NCBI GenBank assembly: GCA_030037525.1 | Contig: JASHRC010000152.1 | Span: 1 to 54,594, forward strand | From: Candidatus Acidiferrales bacterium | GTDB lineage: Bacteria; Acidobacteriota; Terriglobia; Acidiferrales; UBA7541 | Length of the DNA: 54,594 nucleotides | Direction of reading: 5' to 3' | Shown: positions 25,444 through 34,621 of the stretch, in pieces | Layout of the letters: every line of letters begins with the position of its first letter | How positions within the stretch are numbered: the stretch's first letter is position 1 | Position numbers and translations under genes: made by a program | Notes under the pieces: model-generated | Seen by the model: only the letters and a program-made list of their open reading frames with translations | What the model was told of the DNA's origin: nothing | The model's database searches: none

Positions 25444-26733
25444 CTACTGTTTCGATTCGACTTTGCGAATCATCAGTGCTATTCCGACCAACACCAATAG
25501 CGAAATGGCGAGCGAAATAACGAGCCCCTTACGTCGATACGAGGCTTCCGCAAGAGCGCTCTCACCGGCCTTGTAGGTTACGTCGGTGACTTTGAGGCCG
25601 GCGTTGATATCTTCATCCACGGACTCGAGTTCCACGGTGTGAATCGCGACGCGCGCCTTGGTGAGAGCGTCCTGCGCCTGATTGAGATCGAGTTGCGCCG
25701 GGCCGACTTCCACGCCAGCTTGGCCGGCCCTGTCCAAAATTTCTCGGGAACGAGCGATCGATGTATCCAGCTGGACCAGCCGTGCGTGAATCTTCGCTGC
25801 AGTTTCATAACCGGGGTCGCCGGCGGAATGGCACTGAAGGCAAACGGCGCCTTTGTCGGCGCCGATAAGCGCGTCGGTTGGATGCTGGATTCCGTGATTT
25901 GAGTGGCAGGTCACGCAGCCCGGAAGGTTCAGAGACTTGAAAACATCCTTATGCGGGCCGGAGTCAAACAACTGCGCCTGGAAGACGTGGCATGTGGAGC
26001 AGACGTTGACGACAGAAGCGACTCCGGGCGGCGCAGCGCCATGGCTGCCGTGGCATGTGGAGCACGTGGGCGCGCTCAGATCGCCTCTGTCGACCAATGC
26101 GGCGCGATGCACGCTGGTGCTGTAAAGCGCGAGCTGATTGGTGGGAATGTTATAGGGCTTCATGTACTCGGCATTGGCGTGGCATCGGCCGCAGGTCTCG
26201 GCCACGTTGGTCGGATAGACCCTCGCGCGCGAATCGTTGGGCGGGAGAATGTCGTGAACCCCGTGGCAATCCACGCAGACAGCGACTTGGTGATCCCCTT
26301 TCGCAAGCCTCTGACCATGAATGCTGGTGAGATACTGCGAATACTGGTCGGTTCGCAGCGAAGGATTGAAGCTTCGCATGTAGGCGGCGTCGGCGTGGCA
26401 TTTGGCGCAGAAGGTGGGAACCTGCTCCCGAGCCGGAAAATCCTTGAAGCCTTTCGCCGGGCTCATGGCGACGGACATGTCGTCGGACGTCGAATCACCA
26501 CCGTGGCAAGTGACGCAGCTAACGCCCTTTTGCGCATGAATGCTCTGCGCAAACGCAGCCAGATCGACCCGGAAGGGCGCATCGAGCTGGGAATGGCAAT
26601 CCAGGCAAGTATTTTTTGTCTGCGCGGAAAGCGACGAGGGGGAAGCGAGGAAGAGCGCGCCACAGAGCAAGAACGCAGGTGGGAATAGCCCGCGCGGCGC
26701 GCGTCCGTTCCTGCAAAATCCGCCCAAATTCAT
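25444..26733 (-). CDS. Nonaheme c-type cytochrome of a bc-type complex
   Basis: A 429-residue protein with a signal peptide (ending near SLSAQ), nine CxxCH sites (CLDCH, CVTCH, CAKCH, CVDCH, CGRCH, CSTCH, CSTCH, CVTCH, CLQCH), a helical region of about 90 residues and a C-terminal membrane helix ([17 protein letters not shown]). Its ATG overlaps the cytochrome b stop (ATGA), so it is translated with the Rieske/cytochrome b pair and takes the place that cytochrome c1 or f has in ordinary complexes. It should accept electrons from the Rieske centre and pass them on in the periplasm. Confidence 0.92.
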   Translation of the reverse strand: MNLGGFCRNGRAPRGLFPPAFLLCGALFLASPSSLSAQTKNTCLDCHSQLDAPFRVDLAAFAQSIHAQKGVSCVTCHGGDSTSDDMSVAMSPAKGFKDFPAREQVPTFCAKCHADAAYMRSFNPSLRTDQYSQYLTSIHGQRLAKGDHQVAVCVDCHGVHDILPPNDSRARVYPTNVAETCGRCHANAEYMKPYNIPTNQLALYSTSVHRAALVDRGDLSAPTCSTCHGSHGAAPPGVASVVNVCSTCHVFQAQLFDSGPHKDVFKSLNLPGCVTCHSNHGIQHPTDALIGADKGAVCLQCHSAGDPGYETAAKIHARLVQLDTSIARSREILDRAGQAGVEVGPAQLDLNQAQDALTKARVAIHTVELESVDEDINAGLKVTDVTYKAGESALAEASYRRKGLVISLAISLLVLVGIALMIRKVESKQ

Positions 26734-27815
26734 TTCCCCAGATACGCGTACACGGTCATGCCCACAAAGTAAGCCAGCGCGAAAATGCCCACTCCGGTAA
26801 ACCAGCGCGTGCTGCGCCCTCGCCTGTCGTTGTCAAAAAAAGGCAAGCACGTCCACACGACGGCGGCCACGCCGAACACCAGCACGCCGATGAAATCGCC
26901 GGCGAACGGCCCGACATTCGCGGGTAGGAAGCGCAGAGTCTGAAACATGAACATGAAATACCACTCTGGCCGGATACCGGCCGGGGCAGAGGCGAACAGA
27001 TCCGCCTTTTGTCCCAGCTCCCAGGGCTTGAACGCCGCCAAGCATCCCAGCACAGCCAGAGCGACGTACCAGGCCATCAGTTCGCGAAGGAAAAAGTTCG
27101 GGAAAAAACGGAGCTCGCGCGCTTTTTCGGGGTGAGCTTTCGTTTCATCTTCCACGCTGGGTGGAACGCTCATGCCGAAGCGCTGCACCAGCAGCAGATG
27201 CAAACCGATGAGCAGGGTTGCCAGGCCCGGCAAAACGGCGACGTGAATGCCGAAAAAGCGGGTGAGTGTGGCGCCGGTGACGTCCTCGCCTCCGCGCAAA
27301 AAGACCAGAATCCAGTGGCCGATGAGAGGGACCTGCGCGGTCATGTTCGTGCCGACTTTCGTAGCAAAAAGCGAAAGCATGTTCCATGGCAGCAGGTATC
27401 CGCTGAAACCAAAGCCCAGAACCAGAAACAGCAAGATCATGCCGCTCAGCCACGTGAGTTCGCGGGGCTTGCGATAGGACTTGAGAAAAAAGACGCTGAA
27501 CATGTGCGCGATGGCGGTCAGGATCATGACGTTTGCGCCCCAAGAATGAATCGAGCGAATCAGCCAGCCAAACGGCACGCGGGTCATGATGTACTGCACG
27601 CTTTCGAAGGCTCCATCCGGCACGGGCCGGTAGTACATCAACAAAAGAATTCCCGTAACCACTTGAATGCCGAACAAAAACAGAGTCATGCCACCGAGAA
27701 AATAAAAATAGGAAAACCGGTGAATGGGAACGGTTTTGTGACGCAGAAACGCCATCAGCTCGTCCCATCCAAAGCGCTGGTCGAGCCAGTTGCGAATGTT
27801 GCCAGGCGCGCTCAT
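26730..27815 (-). CDS. Cytochrome b subunit of a bc/b6f-type complex
   Basis: A 361-residue membrane protein with about eight helices, so the b6 and subunit-IV parts are in one chain. Heme histidines are in [11 protein letters not shown] and IAHMFSVF (helix B) and in GIHVAVLPG and LIGLHLLLV (helix D). The quinol-site PEWY motif is intact ([10 protein letters not shown]). It starts two bases before position 27815's upstream neighbour: the Rieske stop is at 27816-27818, so the genes abut. It oxidises quinol (or reduces quinone in reverse) together with the Rieske protein. Confidence 0.94.
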   Translation of the reverse strand: MSAPGNIRNWLDQRFGWDELMAFLRHKTVPIHRFSYFYFLGGMTLFLFGIQVVTGILLLMYYRPVPDGAFESVQYIMTRVPFGWLIRSIHSWGANVMILTAIAHMFSVFFLKSYRKPRELTWLSGMILLFLVLGFGFSGYLLPWNMLSLFATKVGTNMTAQVPLIGHWILVFLRGGEDVTGATLTRFFGIHVAVLPGLATLLIGLHLLLVQRFGMSVPPSVEDETKAHPEKARELRFFPNFFLRELMAWYVALAVLGCLAAFKPWELGQKADLFASAPAGIRPEWYFMFMFQTLRFLPANVGPFAGDFIGVLVFGVAAVVWTCLPFFDNDRRGRSTRWFTGVGIFALAYFVGMTVYAYLGK

Positions 27816-28313
27816 TTACGTGTTTTGCGGTCTTTGCACGTAGAGATCGTTCCCTTTCACAATCACGTCGAACGCCTCGAGGGGATGTGGCGGAGGGCCG
27901 CTGATGTTGGCACCGTCGATCGAATAAACGCCGTTGTGGCACGGGCACCAAACCTCATGCAGGTCAGGGCGATACTGAACCGTGCAGCCGAGATGCGTGC
28001 AAATGGCCGAAAGCGCGTGGTATTTGCCGTCGGCCGTGAGAATGAGGAGGGCGGGGCGACCTCCGAACGGAAAAATCTTCCCAGAGTTCGGTCGCAATTC
28101 GCCAATCTTGGCGGCCACCACCAAATCGGGGCCCAGCTCTGCTTGCGCTGGGGGAATAAGATATCGGATCACCGGGTACAGGTAGGAGATGAGGGAAGCG
28201 ACGATACTGCTCCCCAGAAGGAGTTCAAGAAAAGGCCTACGTGCCGGTTCTGCGGGCTCTCGTGAGCCCGAATTCTGCAAGCTTCGACTGTTTTCTTGAG
28301 AGTCGATGCGCAT
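27816..28313 (-). CDS. Rieske iron-sulfur protein
   Basis: A 165-residue protein with an N-terminal membrane anchor (LLLGSSIVASLISYLYPVI) and the two cluster-binding motifs CTHLGC and CPCHNG, which hold a 2Fe-2S cluster by two Cys and two His. The end of the domain has the Pro-rich loop (GPPPHPL). I chose the ATG at 28313; a GTG six bases earlier is possible. It begins the Rieske-cytochrome b-nonaheme operon. A frameshifted paralogue lies at 35474-35929. The 280 bases upstream, to the hpnR stop, hold no gene that I can see. Confidence 0.94.
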   Translation of the reverse strand: MRIDSQENSRSLQNSGSREPAEPARRPFLELLLGSSIVASLISYLYPVIRYLIPPAQAELGPDLVVAAKIGELRPNSGKIFPFGGRPALLILTADGKYHALSAICTHLGCTVQYRPDLHEVWCPCHNGVYSIDGANISGPPPHPLEAFDVIVKGNDLYVQRPQNT

Positions 28314-28592
28314 AAGCACTTGCCCGAAAGCATCGGCAGGCTCGGCGTCGGCGGATCAAAATCTAAAAGGCCGTATGATCGCTCACCCGTTGCTCCCGCG
28401 GGCTACGCTCGAGTTGGCAAATTCTATACTGAAGACAGGACGGAAAGTCAAATCCGCAATGCCGACTGTCGCTGCGAAGTGCAGCGGCGGTTCGGAGAAT
28501 CAAATGAAATATGGCAGGAAGAAGCAGGAACTCCTCCGCCCCGCGTGCTCCCACGGCAGCCAACGCTGCCTTTCCAGCTGCGGTGAAACTTG

Positions 28593-30080
28593 TCAGGCGG
28601 CGCCGGCGACCGTTTGTGGCTTGTGAATGAAGAGAAGCTTCTGATCGGTCACTCGGACCGGCGCCGCTGGAAGGGTCATCTGGTATTTCACATCGCGACG
28701 ATGATCGGCGATCTGCCTTTCGGGGTTATAGATCTTGGAGAACTTCCAGAGCATCTTCACAAAATTGGTCTGCCCGTGTGCCAGAAAGCCTGCCGCTAAA
28801 AAGAAGGTGTCTTTAAGCGCACTCAGTCCCAAGTGTTTCTGGTTCAATACCTGTTGGGTGCGGACGAGCTCCCGGTAAAAGCGATCCAGCGGCAGCGCCG
28901 TCGGCAGCACGGCGTGCTGGACATCAAACAGGCGGTAGTCGCGCGTCGTGAACCTGCGCGACTCGGTCATCCAGGTTTCCGTGCCCGGATAGGGAGTGTT
29001 GACGGTGATGTGCACGATTTCCGGTACGCTCATGGCCCAGTTGCGAACCGCCTCGAAGTGGCGCTCGTCCCAGCTGGGATCGGCGATGATGTTGACGGCA
29101 GCATGAATGCGCAGAGATCGCGCGCATTCCAGTGCCTCGATGTTTTTCTTGACACTGACCCGTTTCCGGTGACTCTTCAGCCCTTCATCATCGATCGCCT
29201 CGATGCCCAGGAACATGTACTTCAGGCCGAGGCGCTTCCAGTAGCGGAAGACCTCTTTGTTGCGCAGAAGAACGTCGCCGCGCGTTTCCAGGTAATACTG
29301 CTTTCGAATCGTGCGGCGTTCGACCTCTCTGGCAAGCGCCAGCCCATGCTCGGGCTGAACGAAGGCGACATCATCGACGATGAACACGCCTGGCTCCCGG
29401 ATGCTCGCGAGATCGTCGGCAGCGACTTTTGGATCGAGCTTGCGATAGTTGCGGCCGTAGAACGTCCAGGCGCTGCAAAACGCGCAATCCCAGGGGCAGC
29501 CTCGGGTGAACTCGATCGAGGCGCAAGGATCCAGAACGCCGATGAAGTACTTGCGGCGGCGTGCCGCGAGATCGCGCGCGGGGTGGATCGCATTTAAATC
29601 GCGAACCAGTTGCGGGGCGGGGCCCTCGCCATCGACTGTGGTGACTCCCGGCACGCTCTGCAAGCGTACCGGATCGGAGGCTGCCTCCAGCACCAGCGGC
29701 GTGACACCTTCGCCTTCTCCGCGTACGACGCAGCGAATGGCGCCCCGGGCGTGTGCGAGGATTTCTCGCGCCGTAAACGAAGCGCTATGGCCGCCAGCGA
29801 ACAGGAAGCACTCGGGCGCGCGCTCACGGGTTTGCTTGGCTAGGTCCACCACCTCGGGAATATTCGCCAAATAGTTGAGAGAAAAACCGATGGCGTGGGG
29901 CTTCCAGTACTCGACGGTGCGGAAGTAGTCTCGATGGCGGAAAATCTGAAGGTCCAGCAATTTTACTTCGTGTCCGGCTCTGCGCGCCGATTCCGCAACC
30001 AGTTCCAGCCCCAACGGCTCCAAACGCAGATAGATTTCCGAGTACATCAGGGGACTGGGATGTACGAACAGGACCCGCAC
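28593..30080 (-). CDS. hpnR: Hopanoid C-3 methylase
   Basis: A 495-residue B12-binding radical SAM protein. The N-terminal domain (MRVLFVHPSPLMYSEIY, then LRLEPLGLE) and the radical SAM cluster motif CPWDCAFC in EFTRGCPWDCAFCSAW, followed by FIVDDVAF and NTPYPGTETWMTESRR, match what I know of HpnR, which adds a methyl at C-3 of hopanoids using S-adenosylmethionine and cobalamin. The start is GTG at 30080 with GGAGG upstream. No other hopanoid gene is in the window. It lies just before the Rieske operon on the same strand, 280 bases away. The product would alter membrane hopanoids. Confidence 0.85.
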   Translation of the reverse strand: MRVLFVHPSPLMYSEIYLRLEPLGLELVAESARRAGHEVKLLDLQIFRHRDYFRTVEYWKPHAIGFSLNYLANIPEVVDLAKQTRERAPECFLFAGGHSASFTAREILAHARGAIRCVVRGEGEGVTPLVLEAASDPVRLQSVPGVTTVDGEGPAPQLVRDLNAIHPARDLAARRRKYFIGVLDPCASIEFTRGCPWDCAFCSAWTFYGRNYRKLDPKVAADDLASIREPGVFIVDDVAFVQPEHGLALAREVERRTIRKQYYLETRGDVLLRNKEVFRYWKRLGLKYMFLGIEAIDDEGLKSHRKRVSVKKNIEALECARSLRIHAAVNIIADPSWDERHFEAVRNWAMSVPEIVHITVNTPYPGTETWMTESRRFTTRDYRLFDVQHAVLPTALPLDRFYRELVRTQQVLNQKHLGLSALKDTFFLAAGFLAHGQTNFVKMLWKFSKIYNPERQIADHRRDVKYQMTLPAAPVRVTDQKLLFIHKPQTVAGAA

Positions 30081-30289
30081 ATGGCCCTCCTGCCGCTACC
30101 TCGGTCAGCAGGTCAACAATACCCAAATAGACGGCGGAACTTGAGGTGGGGTTGTATTCGTGGCCTCCGGCCAGGGCGGCTTCACTACGACTCGCCGCTT
30201 CGCACCGCGAACACCTAACATACGGTTCGGAATACTATTCAGGTACAGGTCGCCGAGGGAATATCCCACGGTCTGAGAAGAAAATCAGA

Positions 30290-30620
30290 TCAACACGTCA
30301 AGAATGCAAGGTTGATTTGGAGCTTTCTGAGTGGCTGCTCAACGCATGGCCATAGTTCGACAGCCTTCTCCACGACGATCTCGTGCCTGAGGCTGCCGAG
30401 ACTAAGATTGACTGGTTCCATCGCGGTCTCAACCGATTTTTCTGTTCTTGACTCGAAAGGGAACAGATTCCCGCGTCTTGAAGATGCGAGTGGGCATCAA
30501 CACATGCAGCGCACAGATTCTCGCGTCGCACGTACGGGCGGCCCTGATCGCCAAGGAAAGCGCTGCCTCCGAGAACGGCGAGAAATCCGTGGAGTAAAGA
30601 ATAGATGCCGGCAAGTAGCG
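30290..30620 (-). pseudogene. Decayed universal stress protein (UspA family)
   Basis: The first part reads ILYSTDFSPFSEAALSLAIR and ends in ALHVL, the standard UspA opening, in one frame (about 30614 to 30455). The second part continues one frame away with SLRHEIVVEKAVELWP and ends at a stop at 30290, where UspA proteins normally go on to the ATP-binding Gly-rich segment. A single-base shift near 30458 would join them; the Gly-x2-Gly-x9-Gly segment is missing, so the 3' end is lost too. The rest of the 30.1-31.0 kb interval holds no gene that I can see. Confidence 0.6.
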
Positions 30621-30996
30621 CCCGCTCGCTGTGACTTGAGTCACGGAAACCGGTGACCTCGGCCAAGTTTGCTGTGACCTGCGTCGTAGCATGCAGGCCT
30701 CCCCACCTAAACAAGCCTTGCCGCGCAAGGGCACCGAGGACTGGTGTCCGTGTACCTGCTCAGTCCCGACGCCATTCTGAACGCCAAGTGCTGGTGAACG
30801 GTGTGCGCATCGCGCGGAACCTCATGCTCGGGGCATAGTTCGAGGTGACGCGACCGCCGTCTCTTGCCGATTCTGGCGAACCCTGAAGGGGCAACGTGCG
30901 CGCGTTCAGCGAACCGAACGGTTGGATCCAAGAAGTGTGAAGGAAGTCTGCGATTGATGCTGGCGAAGCGAGCAAGTTTTTCGCAGCACGGCGAGC

Positions 30997-32358
30997 TTAG
31001 GACAGCAGACCGTGCTCGTGAAGTTTGCGATAGAGATTCCGTTCACTGATCCCGAGAATTTTGGCAGCGTTTCCACGGTGGCCGTGGCTGGCTTCGAGGG
31101 CCCTTCGGATATGTTCCCGTTCCGCTTGTTCCAATGTCGGTAGCGAAATGCCATCTGACACAGAGCCGGAAACGGGCGCCGGGGGCGAACTTTGGATATT
31201 GGCGGGAAAGTGCTCACGGAGCACGCAAGCTCCTTCGCATAACACCATCGCTGCTTCGACTGCGTGAAGAAGTTCGCGCACATTCCCCGGCCAGCTGTGG
31301 CGCCGAAGCAGCTCTAAAGCCTCCTCGCTGATCCGCTTCTTGGAACCGAACCGTTCGTTGAGCATGGACACAAAGTGTTGCGCCAGCAATTCGACGTCTG
31401 CGCCTCTGGCCCGCAGCGGAGGAACTTCCACCGTGATGGTGCTGAGCCGGTAGAAAAGATCCTCACGGAACAGGCCCTGTCGGACCATGGCGGGAAGGTT
31501 GCGGTTGGTTGCTGTCAATACCCGAACATCAGCGCGAATCTCCGCAGTCCCACCAACGTGCCGAAAGGTGGAAGTGTCCAACACGCGCAGCAGTTTCGTC
31601 TGGGTGGCGGGGCTGACCTCGCCGATTTCGTCCAGAAAAATCGTGCCGCCATTGGCGACTTCGAACAAACCAGGTTTTCCGCGATCCGCGCCGGTAAACG
31701 CGCCGCGCTCGTGGCCGAACAGTTCGCTTTCGAGCAGGTTTTCCTGCAATGTGGCGCATTCCACCACCACAAACGGCCGGAATCGGCGCGGACTGCGCGC
31801 ATGAAGGAGCTTTGCAACACGTTCCTTTCCCGCGCCGGTCTCTCCCGTAATGAGCACTGTCCCATCGCTGGGCGCCACAAGTTCGATCAATTTGAGCAAC
31901 CGCCGGAATTCAGGGCTTTCGCCCACAAAGGAACTCCCCAGATCCGGAGGGGTCAGCCCGCGCTCGAGAAGATTCGCCCGCTGCCGCAAGCAGCGACGTT
32001 CGATTGCTCTTTGAATACGAATGTGAAGTTCATCGAGAGGGCAAGGCTTCACCACATAGTCGAAGGCGCCGTTGCGAATCGATTCAATCGCAGTATCGAT
32101 CGAACCGTGGCCGGTCATGATGACGACTTCGGTAGCCGGTGCGTTGGTGTGAACGGATTTCAGCACTTCTAGCCCATTCATCCCTGGCAAGCGCAGATCG
32201 AGCAGAACGACGTCAGGTTCTAAAGCGGCAATTCGGCGAACCGCTTCTTCGCCGGACCCGACCGCTTCGGTCTGGTAACCAAGACGAGACAGTTCGCTGC
32301 TCATTACCTGCCGAAAGGTTGGGTCGTCATCGACGAGCAGAACTGAGGCCGGCTTCAT
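30997..32358 (-). CDS. Sigma-54-dependent response regulator (NtrC family)
   Basis: A 453-residue regulator: receiver domain with DDD near the start and phosphorylated Asp in VVLLDLRLPG; an AAA+ domain with Walker A GETGAGKE, the sigma-54 contact loop GAFTGA and FLDEIGE; then a Fis-type helix-turn-helix (HRGNAAKILGISERNLYRKL). It should activate transcription from -24/-12 promoters when phosphorylated by the sensor kinase encoded directly upstream, whose stop overlaps its ATG (ATGA). Targets are not certain; the neighbouring cytochrome genes are the obvious candidates, yet I found no clear -24/-12 promoter before them. Confidence 0.94.
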   Translation of the reverse strand: MKPASVLLVDDDPTFRQVMSSELSRLGYQTEAVGSGEEAVRRIAALEPDVVLLDLRLPGMNGLEVLKSVHTNAPATEVVIMTGHGSIDTAIESIRNGAFDYVVKPCPLDELHIRIQRAIERRCLRQRANLLERGLTPPDLGSSFVGESPEFRRLLKLIELVAPSDGTVLITGETGAGKERVAKLLHARSPRRFRPFVVVECATLQENLLESELFGHERGAFTGADRGKPGLFEVANGGTIFLDEIGEVSPATQTKLLRVLDTSTFRHVGGTAEIRADVRVLTATNRNLPAMVRQGLFREDLFYRLSTITVEVPPLRARGADVELLAQHFVSMLNERFGSKKRISEEALELLRRHSWPGNVRELLHAVEAAMVLCEGACVLREHFPANIQSSPPAPVSGSVSDGISLPTLEQAEREHIRRALEASHGHRGNAAKILGISERNLYRKLHEHGLLS

Positions 32359-34268
32359 GCTCTGGCTTCCTTTGGCAGATCGGTCGGGATAGCTGGTAAC
32401 ACGACTTCGAAGACAGACCCCTTTCCGGGGGTGCTCTCAACGTGTATGTCCCCGCCCCAACTGCGCACAGCATTCAGCGAAAGAAACAGCCCAAGGCCGG
32501 TGCCACCGGAGCGAAGGCTGAAGAAGGGCTCAAAAATCTTCTTTTGGTATTCTGCCGGAATGCCGCATCCCTGGTCAGAGATGCGTATCCGCACGGCATC
32601 TCCGCCCGTGGCCCCTATGATGATTTTGCCTCCAGGCTTGGAGGCCTGAATGGCGTTGAGGATCAGGTTTACCAAGAGGTTCTGTAGTTCTGCCTCATCG
32701 GCACGCACGCGCAAGGCCGGCGGAAACGGGCGCACACGAATGCTCACCGAGTGGGCGACAGCCGTGGGATCGATGAGCCCACTTACTGCCTCCACGGCAA
32801 CCCCAAGCTCCACGATATCCCCCGATGAACGCTGCCCCCGAGACAATCGTAGGAAGTGCTGCGTGATGCTGCGGCAGCGCATGATTTGTTCACGGGCGAT
32901 CGTAGCGCTGGTCCGGATCCTTTCCGGGTCGCTCTTCGCGTCCCGGTTGTCCCCGGCAGGAGTGTCGCGCAGGATTCCCTCGACGCACGTCAGCACAGTT
33001 GCCAGCGGTGTGTTCAATTCGTGCGAAAAGCCGGACGCCAGCACTCCCAGCGAGGCCAGGCGGTGCGACTCCGCAAGGTTGGCTTCCGCTGCCCTGCGCT
33101 CAGAGATATCTCGCCAGACCTCCACAACCTGGCTCAGGCGGCCTGAGGCGTCGAGAATCGGACAGGCGTGAATCTCTTCCCAGGCCTGCGTACCGTCGGT
33201 GTTTTTGCGCACGCAGAGACGCACCTGGCGCACACCCGACTCCAGACAAGCCAGCGTGGGACAATCGCTCACACTGCAGGGGCCCGAGCAAACCTCCTCA
33301 CAGGAGCAGCCCAGGACGTGGTCACGGGCGCTTCCTGTGCGCCGCAGGAAGGCATCGTTGGCTGCCATGATTCTTCGTCCTGGGTCAAGGACGACGATTC
33401 CGTCATCGATGCTGTTGATCACGGTCTCGAGGCGTTCCCGCTGTGTGCGAACTTCACCGACCAGACCGGCGACGGAATCAGCCATGGCGTTGAACTCGCG
33501 GCCCATCCAGGCCAGCGTGTCCGAACCTTCCGCCGGCAGGCGACGTTCCAGGTCGCCCTGCGAAATCAGGCGCGCGGTGGTTTCGAAACGGCGCAGACGT
33601 TGCAGAATGGAAAAACGGAGGAGCAGCAAGATGGTTCCCACGATTACGAAGGTCAATGTGCCAGCGCCAGCCACCATCCAGCGCAGGTCCCGCGTCATCG
33701 CGGCACGAACTTCTCCGGCGTTGTAATCGACAATAAGGATGCCATTGATCTTTTGCTGCGGGTTGTGACACCTGTGGCATTCATCGCGGTTGTGAATCGG
33801 CACCACGGTTCGGAGTATCTGACCACCTTGGGTTTCGATGACCCGGCTGGTGGCCCGACGGTCGGGCGGATCACGATGGCAGGCTTGGCAGGTGGGAGAA
33901 TCGATCCGGAAATTATTTCCAACCGTTTCGGGCTTACTCGAATATCGTTCCACACCGTTGCGGTCCAACAGAATGAGTTGTTCAACGCGTTCCTGCTTTC
34001 CAAAACTTTCAATCATGCTCGCAATCAGCGTCCGGTCGTTCTCCAACATCTGGTGCTCGAGGGCGACGCGGATCAGGTTGCCTTCCGTCAGTGCTGTGTT
34101 GCGCTCAGATTGCAGAAGGCTCTGGAAGTGGTGAACAGAATAGAGGTAAGAAGCTGCAGAACAAGCAATGACCACAGCCACCGTAATTCCGAGGGCAAGG
34201 ACGACCGTCACGCTGGCGGAACGTAGTTTCACGCGGTTCGATACCCGATTCGACGAGGAGCATGGCAT
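32355..34268 (-). CDS. Sensor histidine kinase with two periplasmic c-heme motifs
   Basis: A 637-residue sensor kinase. From the ATG at 34268 it has a membrane helix (VVLALGITVAVVIACSAAS), a periplasmic domain of about 150 residues with two c-heme sites (CQACH and CHRCH, about 60 residues apart), a second helix (LTFVIVGTILLLLRF), HAMP, a PAS domain with six cysteines, the phosphoacceptor helix (FSHELNTPLA) and a GHKL ATPase end (NLILNAIQA, DQGCGIP, GGTGLGLFLS). Periplasmic c-hemes in a sensor suggest it reads redox state, NO, CO or O2; the PAS cysteines could bind a metal cluster. A GTG at 34367 would add 33 residues. It is co-translated with the sigma-54 regulator. Confidence 0.93.
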   Translation of the reverse strand: MPCSSSNRVSNRVKLRSASVTVVLALGITVAVVIACSAASYLYSVHHFQSLLQSERNTALTEGNLIRVALEHQMLENDRTLIASMIESFGKQERVEQLILLDRNGVERYSSKPETVGNNFRIDSPTCQACHRDPPDRRATSRVIETQGGQILRTVVPIHNRDECHRCHNPQQKINGILIVDYNAGEVRAAMTRDLRWMVAGAGTLTFVIVGTILLLLRFSILQRLRRFETTARLISQGDLERRLPAEGSDTLAWMGREFNAMADSVAGLVGEVRTQRERLETVINSIDDGIVVLDPGRRIMAANDAFLRRTGSARDHVLGCSCEEVCSGPCSVSDCPTLACLESGVRQVRLCVRKNTDGTQAWEEIHACPILDASGRLSQVVEVWRDISERRAAEANLAESHRLASLGVLASGFSHELNTPLATVLTCVEGILRDTPAGDNRDAKSDPERIRTSATIAREQIMRCRSITQHFLRLSRGQRSSGDIVELGVAVEAVSGLIDPTAVAHSVSIRVRPFPPALRVRADEAELQNLLVNLILNAIQASKPGGKIIIGATGGDAVRIRISDQGCGIPAEYQKKIFEPFFSLRSGGTGLGLFLSLNAVRSWGGDIHVESTPGKGSVFEVVLPAIPTDLPKEARA

Positions 34269-34477
34269 ACGCGGCTTCAGCCGGTCAATGACTGTTGACT
34301 GAGCCGGTACTGTTCTCGATGTGGCAGACTTTGCCAGCCGCGCAGCGCCTTGCTTGCCAAGGTGCACACCTACTAACTGGATTTCAATCTATCTCGACCC
34401 ACAAAGGCAATCTGAACCCTTGGCAAATCATTGGGCGGCTCCGCTCAAATTCCACTTCCTTCCTTCGGCTGCATAGA

Positions 34478-34516
34478 CTGACAGTTTGTCAGCCATCTGT
34501 CCTGACAAATTGTCAC
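34478..34516. promoter_or_regulatory. Two TGACA-N3-TGTCA palindromes
   Basis: CTGACAGTTTGTCAG (34478-34492) and CTGACAAATTGTCAC (34502-34516) share perfect TGACA-N3-TGTCA arms and lie 24 bases apart centre to centre, between the divergent sensor kinase and the small membrane protein at 34622. Such twin sites look like operators for a dimeric regulator acting on one or both directions. The remainder of the 350-base gap shows no gene. Confidence 0.5.
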
Positions 34517-34621
34517 TTCATTTCTTCTCGGGGATTTGTCCCGTCTGAAAGCAAAGAAGTTAGAACCTATGCTTCCTTGGCGAGCGACGTGCCTACGAAC
34601 AGGCAACGGAGGTGATCGACT

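Noticed and set aside
27009-28265. A 418-codon plus-strand frame across cytochrome b and Rieske
   Set aside because: It mirrors membrane helices and cluster motifs of well-identified minus-strand genes.
34331-34345. TGGCAGACTTTGCC as a sigma-54 site before the sensor kinase
   Set aside because: GG and GC are 8 rather than 10 bases apart and the orientation is away from the kinase.
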